The notes under the pieces are model-generated. The model was not told the DNA's origin, did not search any database, and saw nothing but the letters and a program-made list of their open reading frames with translations. DNA of 38,374 bases from Nitrospiraceae bacterium (GTDB lineage Bacteria > Nitrospirota > Nitrospiria > Nitrospirales > Nitrospiraceae). Positions 24,972 to 32,763 of this stretch are shown in pieces. Position numbers and translations under genes: made by a program. Each line of letters starts with the position of its first letter. Position 1 is the first letter of the stretch. The stretch is from contig DASPUC010000011.1 in assembly GCA_035623075.1 (NCBI GenBank), positions 1-38,374 of the forward strand, in the 5' to 3' direction.

Positions 24972-25652
24972 ATGCCTCGTGTGGTGAGAATCGGCCATCG
25001 TGGAGCTGCTGGTCATGCTCCGGAAAACACGTTGGCCGCGATTCAAAGAGGGATCGAATTGCAAGTCGACTTTGTGGAGATTGACGTGCGCTGCACGGCA
25101 GACGGGATCCTAGTGGCTCTTCATGATGCGACAATCAGTCGAACAACCAACGGAAAAGGACGAGTCGACTCCTTGTCACTGCGGGAAGTACAGGCGTTCA
25201 ACGCGGGGAATGGTGAACACGTTCCAACGCTTGATGAAGTGCTCAAGGCGGCTTCCGGTAAAACAGGTCTGATGTTAGAACTCAAGGTCGAAGGAGTGGC
25301 GCAGCAGACTGTCGACGCGGTCCGCGAGGCTGGATTCAGCTACCCGGTAATCTATGCCTCTTTCCTGCACGGCGAACTGACCCAAGTTCGATCGGTCGAT
25401 CCAGAGGCGGCACTCATGGTGCTGTTCAGTCGGCTACCCCGGGCACCGGTTGCTCGTGCAAGGGAATATAGATCCGCATACGTCGGTCTTCGGCATGACA
25501 CGGTCACCCGCCGCCTGGTCGATGCCTTCCACCAGGAGAACCTGCTCGTGTGGGTCTATACGGCAGACAGCATCAGCGAGATCCAGCGCGCATTAGCGCT
25601 CGGCGTTGACGGTGTGATTTCGAACTTTCCGGACCGCATCGGGAGACAATAG
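24972..25652 (+). CDS. ugpQ: Glycerophosphodiester phosphodiesterase
   Basis: 226 residues from ATG 24972. The GDPD signature is complete: GHRGAAGHAPENTLAAI with the catalytic His and Arg-Gly near the N-terminus, the metal ligands Glu-Asp in FVEIDVRCTADGILVALHD and the second catalytic His in that last HD. VEGVAQQTVDAV and GVDGVISNFPD close the TIM barrel as in UgpQ. It cleaves glycerophosphodiesters, left after deacylation of phospholipid, into glycerol-3-phosphate and an alcohol. No signal peptide is seen, so it probably acts in the cytoplasm. Confidence 0.88.
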   Translation: MPRVVRIGHRGAAGHAPENTLAAIQRGIELQVDFVEIDVRCTADGILVALHDATISRTTNGKGRVDSLSLREVQAFNAGNGEHVPTLDEVLKAASGKTGLMLELKVEGVAQQTVDAVREAGFSYPVIYASFLHGELTQVRSVDPEAALMVLFSRLPRAPVARAREYRSAYVGLRHDTVTRRLVDAFHQENLLVWVYTADSISEIQRALALGVDGVISNFPDRIGRQ

Positions 25653-26221
25653 TTCGCCTTTGTCGTTCTCCATCCTACCCAAGCCCCCTCGGCGGCGGCG
25701 TCAAGAAGAGTTTTGGCGAGTGTAATGCTCTTCTGAATGTTGCTAGACAACGCTGTGAAGTTTTGATGAAGGTGATTATCTTTCCACGATCGGTGCGGTA
25801 CGCCCGCGCGAAGTTGCAGACTAGACGACCTTGGTCAAAGGTAATTATCCGACTCGTTGGCGAGAGGTTTCGCTCAACACACACAGCGTGAAAAACGAAC
25901 AAGGCTCCTCGGAGTAACTGTCACTCTCAACATTGATCTGTGCGGAAGGCTATATCGATACAATTAAGCGGCGCTCTGGGAGCGGTTTGCGATGTGTTGG
26001 CAAGTTGGGTGTATTCAGGTCGAATGAGGTTATTTCAGGCGGTTTGTGCTCTGGAACGAACACGTCGGGAACACGCAGGTTTTGTACCTACCGAGCCTCT
26101 TCTCCTCTGAGGGTTGGAGCAATTCGTTTTCCGGCCAATCACAGATTAACAGGTTGCTTGTGGTAGGCCAATCATCTAGCGGCACCCCGAATCGGTCGGA
26201 TCAGTGCCTTTTGGCGGCAGG
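25653..26221. other. Spacer with repeat copy A; no gene recognised
   Basis: No convincing gene. The left 290 bases carry only short frames on either strand. Positions 25942-26085 are the first of three copies of a repeat described separately. The right end (26170-26221) lies just after the stop of the regulator on the minus strand. Confidence 0.4.
25942..26085 (+). repeat. Att-associated repeat, copy A
   Basis: About 140 bases that align with 32780-32925 and in part with 28671-28752. Shared features in order: CTAT-TCGATA, a small hairpin CGCTC-TGG-GAGCG, TTTCAGGTC or its variant, GAGG, CGGTTT-TGCT, then the paired motif GAACACGTCGGGAACACG (26058-26075), followed by AGG-TTTTGT. This copy has no tRNA or integrase remnant beside it. 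Confidence 0.65.
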
Positions 26222-27829
26222 CTAGGCTCTCGGTACCAGATGGACCGCGCCGGCTTTCATCGCGGCGATCACCGAACTCCCGACATTCAGCGATAAATCT
26301 TCCAACGCCCCTCGGGTGACCATCGCCACCAAGGGAAAGCCACATTCGATCTTCACCTGCACCATGACCCCGTGCGGAATGATTTCGCTCACCTTCCCGA
26401 CAAGATGATTGCGCGCGCTCGTTATGCCACTGCCCGCTTGTTCCAACACCACATCTTCGGCTCGAATACAGACGAACACCGGCGAGCCAATTTCATCTGA
26501 TCCCAAGCCTTTGAGCGTCGTTCCATTGACGCGGACGGTGGCCAGCCCGTTTGCTTGCTCGATCACATGACCCTGTACGACGGTTTCCACTCCCACAATC
26601 TGCGCGACCTCAGCATTCTTGGGACGAGAAAACACGTCTTGTGGTGAGCCAACCTGCAACACCTGACCATTCTCCATCACCGCGATCACATCACCCAGCG
26701 TCAATGCCTCGGTCCAATCATGCGTCACGATCGTCTCAAAGAAGCTTTGCAGTGTGGGATGAGCGGCGAGATAAGCTTTGGGAACGACCAGATCATACCG
26801 AGCCTCCTGGAGCGGAACGAAGTCGAGCCCATAATAGTTTGCGGCGAAGCGCACACCGACGCCAACGTCGGCCTGCCCCTCGGAGATCAAGCGCGCCACA
26901 TGAAAGTGCGACGACGCAAGCCGGTCATAGCCCTTCACGCGGTTGGATGGCACACCGGCTGCCGATAACCTCTGATCGAGAAGAATCCGCGCACCCGCGC
27001 CCGATTCCCGATTGATGAATCGCACGTCGGGACGCGCCAGATCCGTGATTGCTCGAATACCCTTGGGGTTGCCGGCGGACACTATGAGGCCCTCTTCCCA
27101 TCGGGCGAATGTCACGATGTCCACGTCGTATCCTTTGAGATGCCGCTTCACATAGGGCAGATTCGATTCGCCCGACGTGCTATCGACAATGTGGAGACCA
27201 GCAATATGAACTTCTCCTCGTTTCAATGCCTCTAGCGCGGCGCCACTGCCCATTGTCCATCCGACCACCGTAGACGTGTTCGTATGACGCCGCAAATATT
27301 CGCCAGCGAGAAAGATGGCGGGATCGCATCCCGCTACCGCAATTTCCTGCTCGATCAAGTGACGATCTCGTATCAACTGTACCCGCACAGAGCGCGCGCC
27401 TTTGTCCGCGCGCGAGGAAGAAGTTACCGAGCCGGAAAACAATCCGTCGGCGGGAATCGCATAATTTAATACCTCACCGAGATCAGCCACCGGACGCACG
27501 ACTAAACGATTCCCGATGTGGGCCACTTTTACTCGTGCATGATGAGCGAGTGAGTCGGTGCCCAATCCGGCGATCAACTCACCCTGTACCATTTCACCGG
27601 TAGAGATGAGGCGGAAGAGGTCCTCCACGCGACAGTTGAGAACTCCTGCAAGGCGAAGCGCCACCGCAGTGGTGGGAAGATATTGATTGGCCTCGATCGC
27701 ACAGACAGCCTGCCGCGTAACCTGAGCTGATGCTGCCAAATCGCTTTGCGACAGACCCTTGGCAGTCCTCAACATCCTCAAATTATTCTCGATGTTACTT
27801 GCTGGTTCAGCGCGATGTCGCTCGCCCAT
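26222..27829 (-). CDS. XRE-HTH / PBP-like regulator fused to ModC C-terminal and TOBE domains
   Basis: 535 residues. Residues about 13-67 are an XRE HTH (LRTAKGLSQSDLAASAQVTRQAVCAIE); about 100-365 are a periplasmic-binding-protein-like substrate domain (GWTMGSGAALEALKRGEVHIAGLHIVD, FINRESGAGAR, EGQADVGVGV). From residue about 367 the sequence becomes the tail of a molybdate-type ABC ATPase: VTHDWTEALTLGD (H-loop), VLQVGSPQDVFSRP, NAEVAQIVGVE, then TOBE-like repeats to the end. No Walker A or B is present, so it cannot transport. The paralog at 36805 ends normally at 397 residues, showing where the fusion was made. Probably a molybdate- or tungstate-responsive regulator. Confidence 0.85.
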   Translation of the reverse strand: MGERHRAEPASNIENNLRMLRTAKGLSQSDLAASAQVTRQAVCAIEANQYLPTTAVALRLAGVLNCRVEDLFRLISTGEMVQGELIAGLGTDSLAHHARVKVAHIGNRLVVRPVADLGEVLNYAIPADGLFSGSVTSSSRADKGARSVRVQLIRDRHLIEQEIAVAGCDPAIFLAGEYLRRHTNTSTVVGWTMGSGAALEALKRGEVHIAGLHIVDSTSGESNLPYVKRHLKGYDVDIVTFARWEEGLIVSAGNPKGIRAITDLARPDVRFINRESGAGARILLDQRLSAAGVPSNRVKGYDRLASSHFHVARLISEGQADVGVGVRFAANYYGLDFVPLQEARYDLVVPKAYLAAHPTLQSFFETIVTHDWTEALTLGDVIAVMENGQVLQVGSPQDVFSRPKNAEVAQIVGVETVVQGHVIEQANGLATVRVNGTTLKGLGSDEIGSPVFVCIRAEDVVLEQAGSGITSARNHLVGKVSEIIPHGVMVQVKIECGFPLVAMVTRGALEDLSLNVGSSVIAAMKAGAVHLVPRA

Positions 27830-27846
27830 GCAGACCCAAATACACG

Positions 27847-27870
27847 TATACTTTCATAATGTCAAGTATA
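27847..27870. promoter_or_regulatory. TATACTT-N10-AAGTATA operator with TTGACA promoter
   Basis: A perfect 7-bp inverted repeat, TATACTT (27847-27853) and AAGTATA (27864-27870), lies 18 bases upstream of the regulator's ATG. On the minus strand it overlaps a TTGACA hexamer. An imperfect version sits in the promoter of the paralog at 36763-36786, in the same position relative to the start, which argues for autoregulation by the family. Confidence 0.6.
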
Positions 27871-28068
27871 AATGCGTACAGCCTGTGGAAATCCCCGTAG
27901 AATGGCGGATTCTTGGGTTAGAAACAGAATCTGAACCGGTGCCGCTCCTTTATCCTGGTCAGCAGGTCGGCCAATGCTTCTATACCAAATGAAGGTGATG
28001 AAGGTGACCACTTCTAGCTGCCGAATTTCGGGAGGGGGAACCTAGCGTCAGGATAACTCAATGGTTGG

Positions 28069-28431
28069 CTAAGAACTTTGATTGTGCTGTAAGGGTCGAT
28101 GGTTTCCACAGCCCTGTAAGGGGTTCAGAGAAAATTGCAATTGAAGGAAGCCCCCGGAGGACCGGAGGCCTCCCATTGAAGCGGCGCAGTGCTTCAAGGC
28201 ATGGGCCTCAATCCACTCCTTCGATCCACGCGCGACGCTGATCAGGGCCTCGAGGTCGTTGAGACCGAACGAGGTGCCGTTGCGCCATTCACCGGACTGA
28301 TCCTCGAACGGCCGAGAGAAAGTCGTCGCGAAGAACGGTCCTTTCTCGCCGACGTTCTCCCAGATCGTGGCCTTGATGTTGCCGCATCGCAGTGTGTTTA
28401 CCGGTTGTTTGGATGGTTTTCTGGCAGCCAT
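28069..28431 (-). CDS. Small conserved element-associated protein, copy 1 (intact)
   Basis: 120 residues. AAAGGAGG before the ATG at 28431 fixes the start; the longer frame to 28662 runs through the tRNA-like remnant. The core NTLRCGNIKATIWENVGEKGPFFATTFSRPFEDQSGEWRNGTSFGLNDLEALISVA is a small conserved protein that I have seen near mobile elements; the remainder after ALKH (residue about 80) is probably an extension that covers a GGAAGCC-type hairpin. Function unknown. A frameshifted second copy is at 32158-32437. Confidence 0.65.
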   Translation of the reverse strand: MAARKPSKQPVNTLRCGNIKATIWENVGEKGPFFATTFSRPFEDQSGEWRNGTSFGLNDLEALISVARGSKEWIEAHALKHCAASMGGLRSSGGFLQLQFSLNPLQGCGNHRPLQHNQSS

Positions 28432-28621
28432 CTTGTTTCCTCCTTTGGTTTGAAATGAAGGTGGCTCTCTCACGAGAACTAGAGCGCCAACGCACAGTTC
28501 AAGGAGGAAACACGAGGCAAGTGCCGGTGCAGGCGGAGCGGAGAGGATCAAGCAGCGGGAGTGACGGGGGCCTGGCGCGAGCGGTGCGCCTCGCAGGTAT
28601 TGGCCGGTTGGACACTGCTGG

Positions 28622-28660
28622 GAGGTGGCGGAGCTCAATCGACAGAGCAGCGGCTTTGCC
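28622..28660 (+). other. Degenerate tRNA 5' half-like sequence
   Basis: GGAGCTCAATCGACAGAGC plus the following CGGCTTTGCC have the shape of acceptor strand, D-arm and 5' anticodon stem, but the D-loop lacks GG, position 8 is not T and the 3' half is absent. Its translation RWRSSIDRAAAL is the kind of peptide read from tRNA 5' halves. Its place, between a DUF gene and repeat copy B, equals that of the tRNA-Arg half at 32725-32766. A decayed attachment site is the likely reading. Confidence 0.4.
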
Positions 28661-28670
28661 ATCTACTTGG

Positions 28671-28752
28671 GGGTCAGTTCTGTTCGGGTCAGTTCGGTTG
28701 AGTTTAGGCGATTGTTGCCGCAGAGAGAACACGCTGCGAACACGGATGGTTT
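28671..28752 (+). repeat. Att-associated repeat, copy B (partial)
   Basis: Aligns with the second half of copy C: GGTCAGTTC, TTCGGTTGAG/TTTAGGCGATTG, then GAGAACACGCTGCGAACACG (28725-28744) and GGATGGTTT. The first half, including the CGCTC-TGG-GAGCG hairpin, is missing. The tRNA-like sequence directly precedes it. Confidence 0.55.
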
Positions 28753-29256
28753 GTCCTGAGCGATCCCATTGTCGTCTGAGAGCTCTGAATTGACCAGGTT
28801 TCAGCCAAAGAACAGGACCTACTGTTGACGATCATGGCTCCAAACGGGATGTCGGACTGGGTTCACAATGTTTAGGTGTGCCTGCAATTTTCAATGGGAG
28901 GACGAATTGTTTCCTCCGCTGCAGATTCTGCATCGTCGTTCGGTGAAATAGCCATTTCATTTGGGTTAGCCGCGGATTGGTCGAATAAGTGTCGTTTGAC
29001 GGCACGTCAGGTGGCGCGGTATACTGTTGAGTGGTACGAGCTACTTTCCTCCTCTGCGCGCCTCCCGCATCCCCGTTCCCTGTTCTGCGCGATCCCATAG
29101 TCAAGTTGCTCTTACGCTCCCTGTGTGACCTGTGGAATTGGTTTAGTCTGGCGTAGAGGTCGAATATCGGGTTGGGGCGGGAGTCACGCCTGCCTTACGT
29201 GCGCTTCGGTAGTCATGGTGGAGCATGAGATCCAAACTTACGAAAGGAGTTTCTTG
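28753..29256. other. Gene-poor spacer
   Basis: About 500 bases with no convincing gene on either strand. A possible 74-residue frame at 28876-29100 (MCLQFSMGGRIVSS) has no ribosome binding site or family likeness. Confidence 0.35.
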
Positions 29257-29541
29257 ATGAGCATCACTTCGGTTTGGAGGCGGGGCAGCGGAAAGAAGAA
29301 GAAAATCAGATCCACTTTGAAGCCGAAAATTCGATGGGAACTGCTGGGTTTGTCGGATCCCGGTCTGGTTGAACCAACCGCGATCGAAACGATTCGAAGA
29401 GAGATCTCGTCGGTTGCGAGTCAAGGCGTGGGACACGGCACCCGCTCGGGGTCCCCAGAGCAAGATCCAAAAGGACGCGGCCGGAATCATCACTCCGATG
29501 GGAAACGAGCCAGACGCCGTGGTGCAACGAATACCAACTGA
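29257..29541 (+). CDS. Hypothetical basic protein, possibly frameshifted
   Basis: 94 residues with a strong AAGGAG ribosome binding site. The first 55 residues (WRRGSGKKKKIRSTLKPKIRWELLGLSD) look real. The C-terminal part (GTRSGSPEQDPKGRGRNH) is low-complexity, whereas another forward frame there reads KIQKDAAGIITPMGNEPDAVV and also ends at a stop close by. A frameshift near 29430-29460 may therefore separate the two parts. No function is recognised. Confidence 0.4.
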   Translation: MSITSVWRRGSGKKKKIRSTLKPKIRWELLGLSDPGLVEPTAIETIRREISSVASQGVGHGTRSGSPEQDPKGRGRNHHSDGKRARRRGATNTN

Positions 29542-29602
29542 ACAGTAAGTCAGAACACGCAGCCTCAACAATAAGATTGTCTTTCTTACCAAGGAGGACG
29601 CC

Positions 29603-29791
29603 ATCGGACGAGCAGGCAAGACCACACTCGCGAAACGCGATCGGGAAAAGGCATTGCAGAGACAGCGTCAGGATAAGGAAGCGAAGCGAGCCCTCCGCAA
29701 GGCTGAAAAAGCGTCGCGTCCTTCCGCACCAGAAGGGGAAGACCCGGATTTGGTCGGACTCCGATGGGGCCCACAAGCTCCTCTATTCTGA
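29603..29791 (+). CDS. Small basic coiled-coil protein with apparent ATC start
   Basis: 62 codons: GRAGKTTLAKRDREKALQRQRQDKEAKRALRKAEKA, then PEGEDPDLVGLRWGPQAPLF. Small proteins that begin M-x-R-x-GKTTF-KR and continue as Lys/Arg helices are common in this kind of genome. AAGGAGG (29591-29597) sits 5 bases before codon ATC at 29603, exactly where ATG should be, and no other start lies between. Either ATC is used as a rare start or a G-to-C change has inactivated the gene. A nucleic-acid-binding role next to RRM genes is plausible. Confidence 0.55.
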   Translation: MGRAGKTTLAKRDREKALQRQRQDKEAKRALRKAEKASRPSAPEGEDPDLVGLRWGPQAPLF

Positions 29792-29967
29792 CCGTAGGTC
29801 GTCGCGAAGTGTCGAAGCCAGGCGCCACTGACAATTCAGCGCGCAGCCATTCGATCACGATGCGACGGTAGTGCATATGCTCCTTCAGCGTAAGCTGTTT
29901 CGTGCCCCAAGACAAATGTAGAGAGCCTTCGCCTGGCTCAGCGTGTCGGCCGCACAAAGGAGCCATC

Positions 29968-30231
29968 ATGGGCAAACGAGTCCTGTATGTCGGCGGTCTT
30001 TCGGAGACGATCTCAGACAGGGACCTCCTAAACCTCTTTGGATCCTATGGGGTCGTCGCCCGTGCCTATATCGTTCGGCATAAGCACACTGGCAAATCGG
30101 CCGGCTATGGATTTGTGGAAATGGGCTCCGGCGAACAAGCCCTTCATGCCGTGGTGGCTCTTGAAGGCGCACTAGTTGACGGCAACCGTCTGAGGCTGTA
30201 TGTCACGCCCTACGTAGCTGCCAACTCATAA
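29968..30231 (+). CDS. RRM-type RNA-binding protein
   Basis: 87 residues, one RNA recognition motif. RNP2 is VLYVGGL (residues 5-11) and RNP1 is SAGYGFVEM (about 47-55), with the usual beta-alpha-beta spacing. AAAGGAG precedes the ATG at 29968. It lacks the Gly-rich tail of the second RRM gene. It would bind single-stranded RNA, perhaps as a cold-inducible chaperone. Its stop TAA overlaps a potential next ATG at 30231, but the next gene more likely begins at 30261. Confidence 0.88.
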   Translation: MGKRVLYVGGLSETISDRDLLNLFGSYGVVARAYIVRHKHTGKSAGYGFVEMGSGEQALHAVVALEGALVDGNRLRLYVTPYVAANS

Positions 30232-30260
30232 TGCCAACTGCGGAAACGAGAGGAGTACCG

Positions 30261-30557
30261 ATGAGCCGCATCAACCTAGAACCGCTCATGACTTTACCGG
30301 ACGGGTCGCAGTTGGTCATCAGCACGCAGCACGTGAGAGATGGGGATTTCTCCTGTGCCCTCTATAGCGCCACGATCGAGGCAGATGACCAGGCCGTATT
30401 TCGGATCATTTCAAACCATCTCGCGGCATCGTCTTGTCTGGGGGCGCAAACGCATGCATATGACTATGCAGTTCGGATGTTCGCCCATACGAGAGAAGTC
30501 ATAAAGAAGCCGCCGTACCTAATTTGGCCAGGCCCCCAGTCCCATAGCCAAGCATAG
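30261..30557 (+). CDS. Small hypothetical protein in the RRM cluster
   Basis: 98 residues from ATG 30261, after AGAGGAG. It has a short N-terminal beta region (LMTLPDGSQLVISTQHVRDGDFSCALYSATIEADDQ) and a helical region with a Cys and a Tyr (AASSCLGAQTHAYDYAVRMFAHT). No domain is recognised. It lies 29 bases after the RRM gene and 131 before the next, all on the plus strand. Confidence 0.55.
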   Translation: MSRINLEPLMTLPDGSQLVISTQHVRDGDFSCALYSATIEADDQAVFRIISNHLAASSCLGAQTHAYDYAVRMFAHTREVIKKPPYLIWPGPQSHSQA

Positions 30558-30688
30558 GAAATTGTCAGACCAGCGACACTCCATGCCAGGTCTCAGAAGG
30601 TCCCCGCGTGGGTCGTCACAGGTCGCGATGGATGGAAACACACTGGCAAGGAACCACACACCTACAATCAGAGGGAGACACCAACACG

Positions 30689-31027
30689 ATGAGCGATGCC
30701 AAGCCCAGCAATCCGCGATCCACATCCAGTTGGATACGCATTCCTGACGGGACGAAGGTCAGGCATCGTCACGAAGGACAGGAAGGCTTTATTGATGGAA
30801 CGACCGAGCTGGTCATCGGGCCGCAGCGAAACCCTGATAAGAAGACCCAGTACCGGGTGAATGTCGGAACGCCAGCCCGACAGCTCGTGGCAGAAGACGA
30901 TCTCTGCATTCTGCTTGATGCCAAAGACCTCGTCATCATGGTGAAGCAAACCGAGGCCTATCGTCGTTTCGTCACCGACCAGTTACACAGTGTCTTCGCT
31001 GACGACCGCTTTATCAAGCGGGCCTGA
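30689..31027 (+). CDS. Small hypothetical protein with SH3/KOW-like fold
   Basis: 112 residues from ATG 30689, with GAGGGAG 9 bases upstream. The middle reads WIRIPDGTKVRHRHEGQEGFIDGTTELVIGPQRNPDKKTQYRVNVG followed by RQLVAEDDLCILLD, a pattern of short beta strands with conserved G-x2-G-x-IDG that suggests a small RNA/protein-binding barrel. The longer frame to 30608 lacks a ribosome binding site. No function is known to me. Confidence 0.55.
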   Translation: MSDAKPSNPRSTSSWIRIPDGTKVRHRHEGQEGFIDGTTELVIGPQRNPDKKTQYRVNVGTPARQLVAEDDLCILLDAKDLVIMVKQTEAYRRFVTDQLHSVFADDRFIKRA

Positions 31028-31165
31028 GCATCGACGACGCACGACTAAGAGTGTTCACGCCGGAACTTGTGTACGGCAGCATACCTGGCACGGCCAGGTC
31101 GTGGATCATATATGGTCCTTCAAAGAATTGCCGGCGCTATGGGGCTGAGTTCATAGGAAGGAGCT

Positions 31166-31336
31166 ATGGCGATCACCTGCCCAAAATGCAAAGAGGGCAT
31201 GATGAAGCTCGAGGTCCGTTCTACAGAACAACTGAAAACAGATTACATGAAAAGCGGCGGCACAAAGTTGGTATGTCAGAAGTGTGGGCATCGAGGCCAT
31301 CCGAGCGCAATTCGTCAGGCGAATAAATCACACTGA
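31166..31336 (+). CDS. Small zinc-ribbon protein
   Basis: 56 residues (MAITCPKCKEGMMKLEV, then LVCQKCGHRGHPSAIRQ). Two CxxC pairs (Cys5/Cys8 and Cys37/Cys40) about 30 residues apart form a zinc ribbon. GGAAGGAG precedes the ATG. The gene is short but the codon pattern, ribosome site and neighbours support it. It lies in the RRM cluster and is probably an RNA- or DNA-binding accessory protein. Confidence 0.65.
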   Translation: MAITCPKCKEGMMKLEVRSTEQLKTDYMKSGGTKLVCQKCGHRGHPSAIRQANKSH

Positions 31337-31378
31337 CCCACTACCAACGCCAAACGGCTAGCTATTGTGTTCGCGCTC

Positions 31379-31422
31379 TGCTATGATGATCACGTTTCAT
31401 CGCGGTGGGCCTCGCATGAAAC
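31379..31422 (+). promoter_or_regulatory. Extended -10 promoter and 5' stem-loop of the second RRM gene
   Basis: TGCTATGAT (31379-31387) is an extended -10. A hairpin follows at once: GTTTCAT (31394-31400) pairs with ATGAAAC (31416-31422), with GCG/CGC inside. The transcript would start at the stem, giving a 5' leader of about 190 bases before the ATG at 31587. Long structured leaders of this kind are typical of cold-shock RNA-binding genes. Confidence 0.5.
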
Positions 31423-31586
31423 GTCAAATGACTACGGCCCATCATCGATATTGTTGTTGGTAGCGAGAATCTGATCGGAAGTCTGACCTAAGCCGCCCTC
31501 GCATGATTGCGACTTCGGGCCTCTCCTTCCCCTCGTAACATCGTTCTCGTGATTCAGACAATGTCACTTTCAAAAGGAGGTACCCC

Positions 31587-31910
31587 ATGGGTACAAAACT
31601 GTATGTCGGCGGCTTGCCCTACTCGGCGACCGAAACGCAACTCACCACCTTGTTCGCTACACACGGCACCGTTGAATCGGCACGGGTGATCGCAGACAAG
31701 TTCACGGGACAGTCCCGAGGATTCGGCTTTGTGGAGATGTCCACATCGGAGGAGGCTCAGGCGGCCATTAGCGCTTTGAACGGCTCTCAGATGGATGGTC
31801 GATCTCTGACCGTGAACGAAGCCAAGCCTCAGACACCCCGTTCCGGTGGCGGCGGTCGGTTCGGCAACGGAGGACGCGGCAACGATTTCGGCAGTCGGAA
31901 TCGATTCTAA
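31587..31910 (+). CDS. RRM-type RNA-binding protein with Gly-rich tail
   Basis: 107 residues. RNP2 is LYVGGLPYSA (residues 5-14) and RNP1 is RGFGFVEM (about 44-51), an excellent RRM. Residues 82-107 are Gly/Arg/Asn-rich (GGGGRFGNGGRGNDF), as in cyanobacterial Rbp and plant GRP proteins, which are cold-induced RNA chaperones. AAAGGAGG precedes the ATG. A structured 5' leader and a strong downstream terminator make it a monocistronic unit. Confidence 0.92.
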   Translation: MGTKLYVGGLPYSATETQLTTLFATHGTVESARVIADKFTGQSRGFGFVEMSTSEEAQAAISALNGSQMDGRSLTVNEAKPQTPRSGGGGRFGNGGRGNDFGSRNRF

Positions 31911-31928
31911 GTAGGACGGAGCAAGAAC

Positions 31929-31953
31929 AGGGGCGCCTGCACAAGGCGCCCCT
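31929..31953 (+). terminator. Terminator of the second RRM gene
   Basis: AGGGGCGCCT (31929-31938) and AGGCGCCCCT (31944-31953) form a perfect 10-bp stem with loop GCACA, followed by CCTC. The T-tract is weak, but position 19 bases after the stop codon supports termination. Confidence 0.6.
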
Positions 31954-32157
31954 CCTCAGATCCAAACCAGTCAAGATCTCATTGCGCCGGGAATTGGTCT
32001 GATTGTTGTGTGAGAGTTCGATTCGAAAATAGTGCATTTGGCAATGACATGCACAGAACTAATGCCCAATTGTTCATTCTTCATTCCGTATCCCACCGAA
32101 ATCTTGAAGTTCCAAGTTTCTGAACCCACTACAAGTGAAAAGCGATTCGATCTGGCA

Positions 32158-32437
32158 GGGAAGCCCCCGGAGGGCCGGAGGCTTCCCATTGAAGCGGCGC
32201 AGTGCTTCAAGGCATGAGCCTCAATCCACTCCTTCGCTCCAAGCGCGACGTTGATCAGGGCCTCGAGGTCGTTGAGACCGAACGAGGTGCCGTTGCGCCA
32301 TTCACCGGACTGATTTTTGAACGGCCGAGAGAAGGTCGTTGTGAAGAACGGGCCTTTCTCGCCGGCATTCTCCCAGATCGTGGCCTTGATGTTGCCGGAT
32401 CGGAGTGTATGAGTGGGGATCCTTTTGGGGTCGCCAT
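32158..32437 (-). pseudogene. Small conserved element-associated protein, copy 2 (frameshifted)
   Basis: The minus strand repeats the 28069-28431 gene: SGNIKATIWENAGEKGPFF, then FSRPF and WRNGTSFGLNDLEAL. The ATG at 32437, with AAGGAG before it, reads MATPKGSPLIHSDPATS and is one base out of frame with this core; the core frame itself has no start codon. A one-base loss near 32405-32425 has therefore broken the N-terminus. Downstream the terminator-like GGAAGCC hairpin is kept. Confidence 0.7.
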
Positions 32438-32466
32438 CTCGGTTTCTCCTTGGTTGAAATGCTGGT

Positions 32467-32763
32467 ATGATTGGCTCTCGATTCCATGAACTGCGTCATT
32501 GTGCATCAATCAAGTTAGCACGCGCGGGAGGTGATACCGCGACAGCGAGAATACTCGTGGGTCACAAATCGCCAACGATGTGGAAGCGCTACGATGCAAT
32601 CAGGGAGCAGGACTTGACGCAAGCGACTCAGAGACTTCACAAGCATCTCCGGGAGAACACGCCGGGAACGCGTGGCGAAGGTACACCGCAAGACACGGAA
32701 ACTAGGGGATTGACAATTCAGGATGCGCCCGTAGCTCAGTTGGATAGAGCATCAGCCTTCTAA
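32467..32763 (+). pseudogene. Tyrosine recombinase C-terminal remnant
   Basis: 98 codons containing HELRHCASIKLARAG (HxxRH box), VGHKSPTMWKRYDAI (second His and nucleophilic Tyr) and EQDLTQATQRLHKHL, the family's last helices. The N-terminal DNA-binding domain and the Arg and Lys boxes are gone. The frame ends by reading into a tRNA-Arg 5' half (DAPVAQLDRASAF peptide), the same layout as the intact integrase at 9047-10201 with tRNA-Pro. It is close to the intact integrase in its GHKS-M--RY box. Confidence 0.8.

Noticed and set aside
28622-28660. A functional tRNA
   Set aside because: The 3' half is missing and conserved D-loop bases are changed; kept only as a degenerate remnant.
28392-28793. 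133-residue plus-strand frame
   Set aside because: Runs through a tRNA-like half and repeat B; not a gene.
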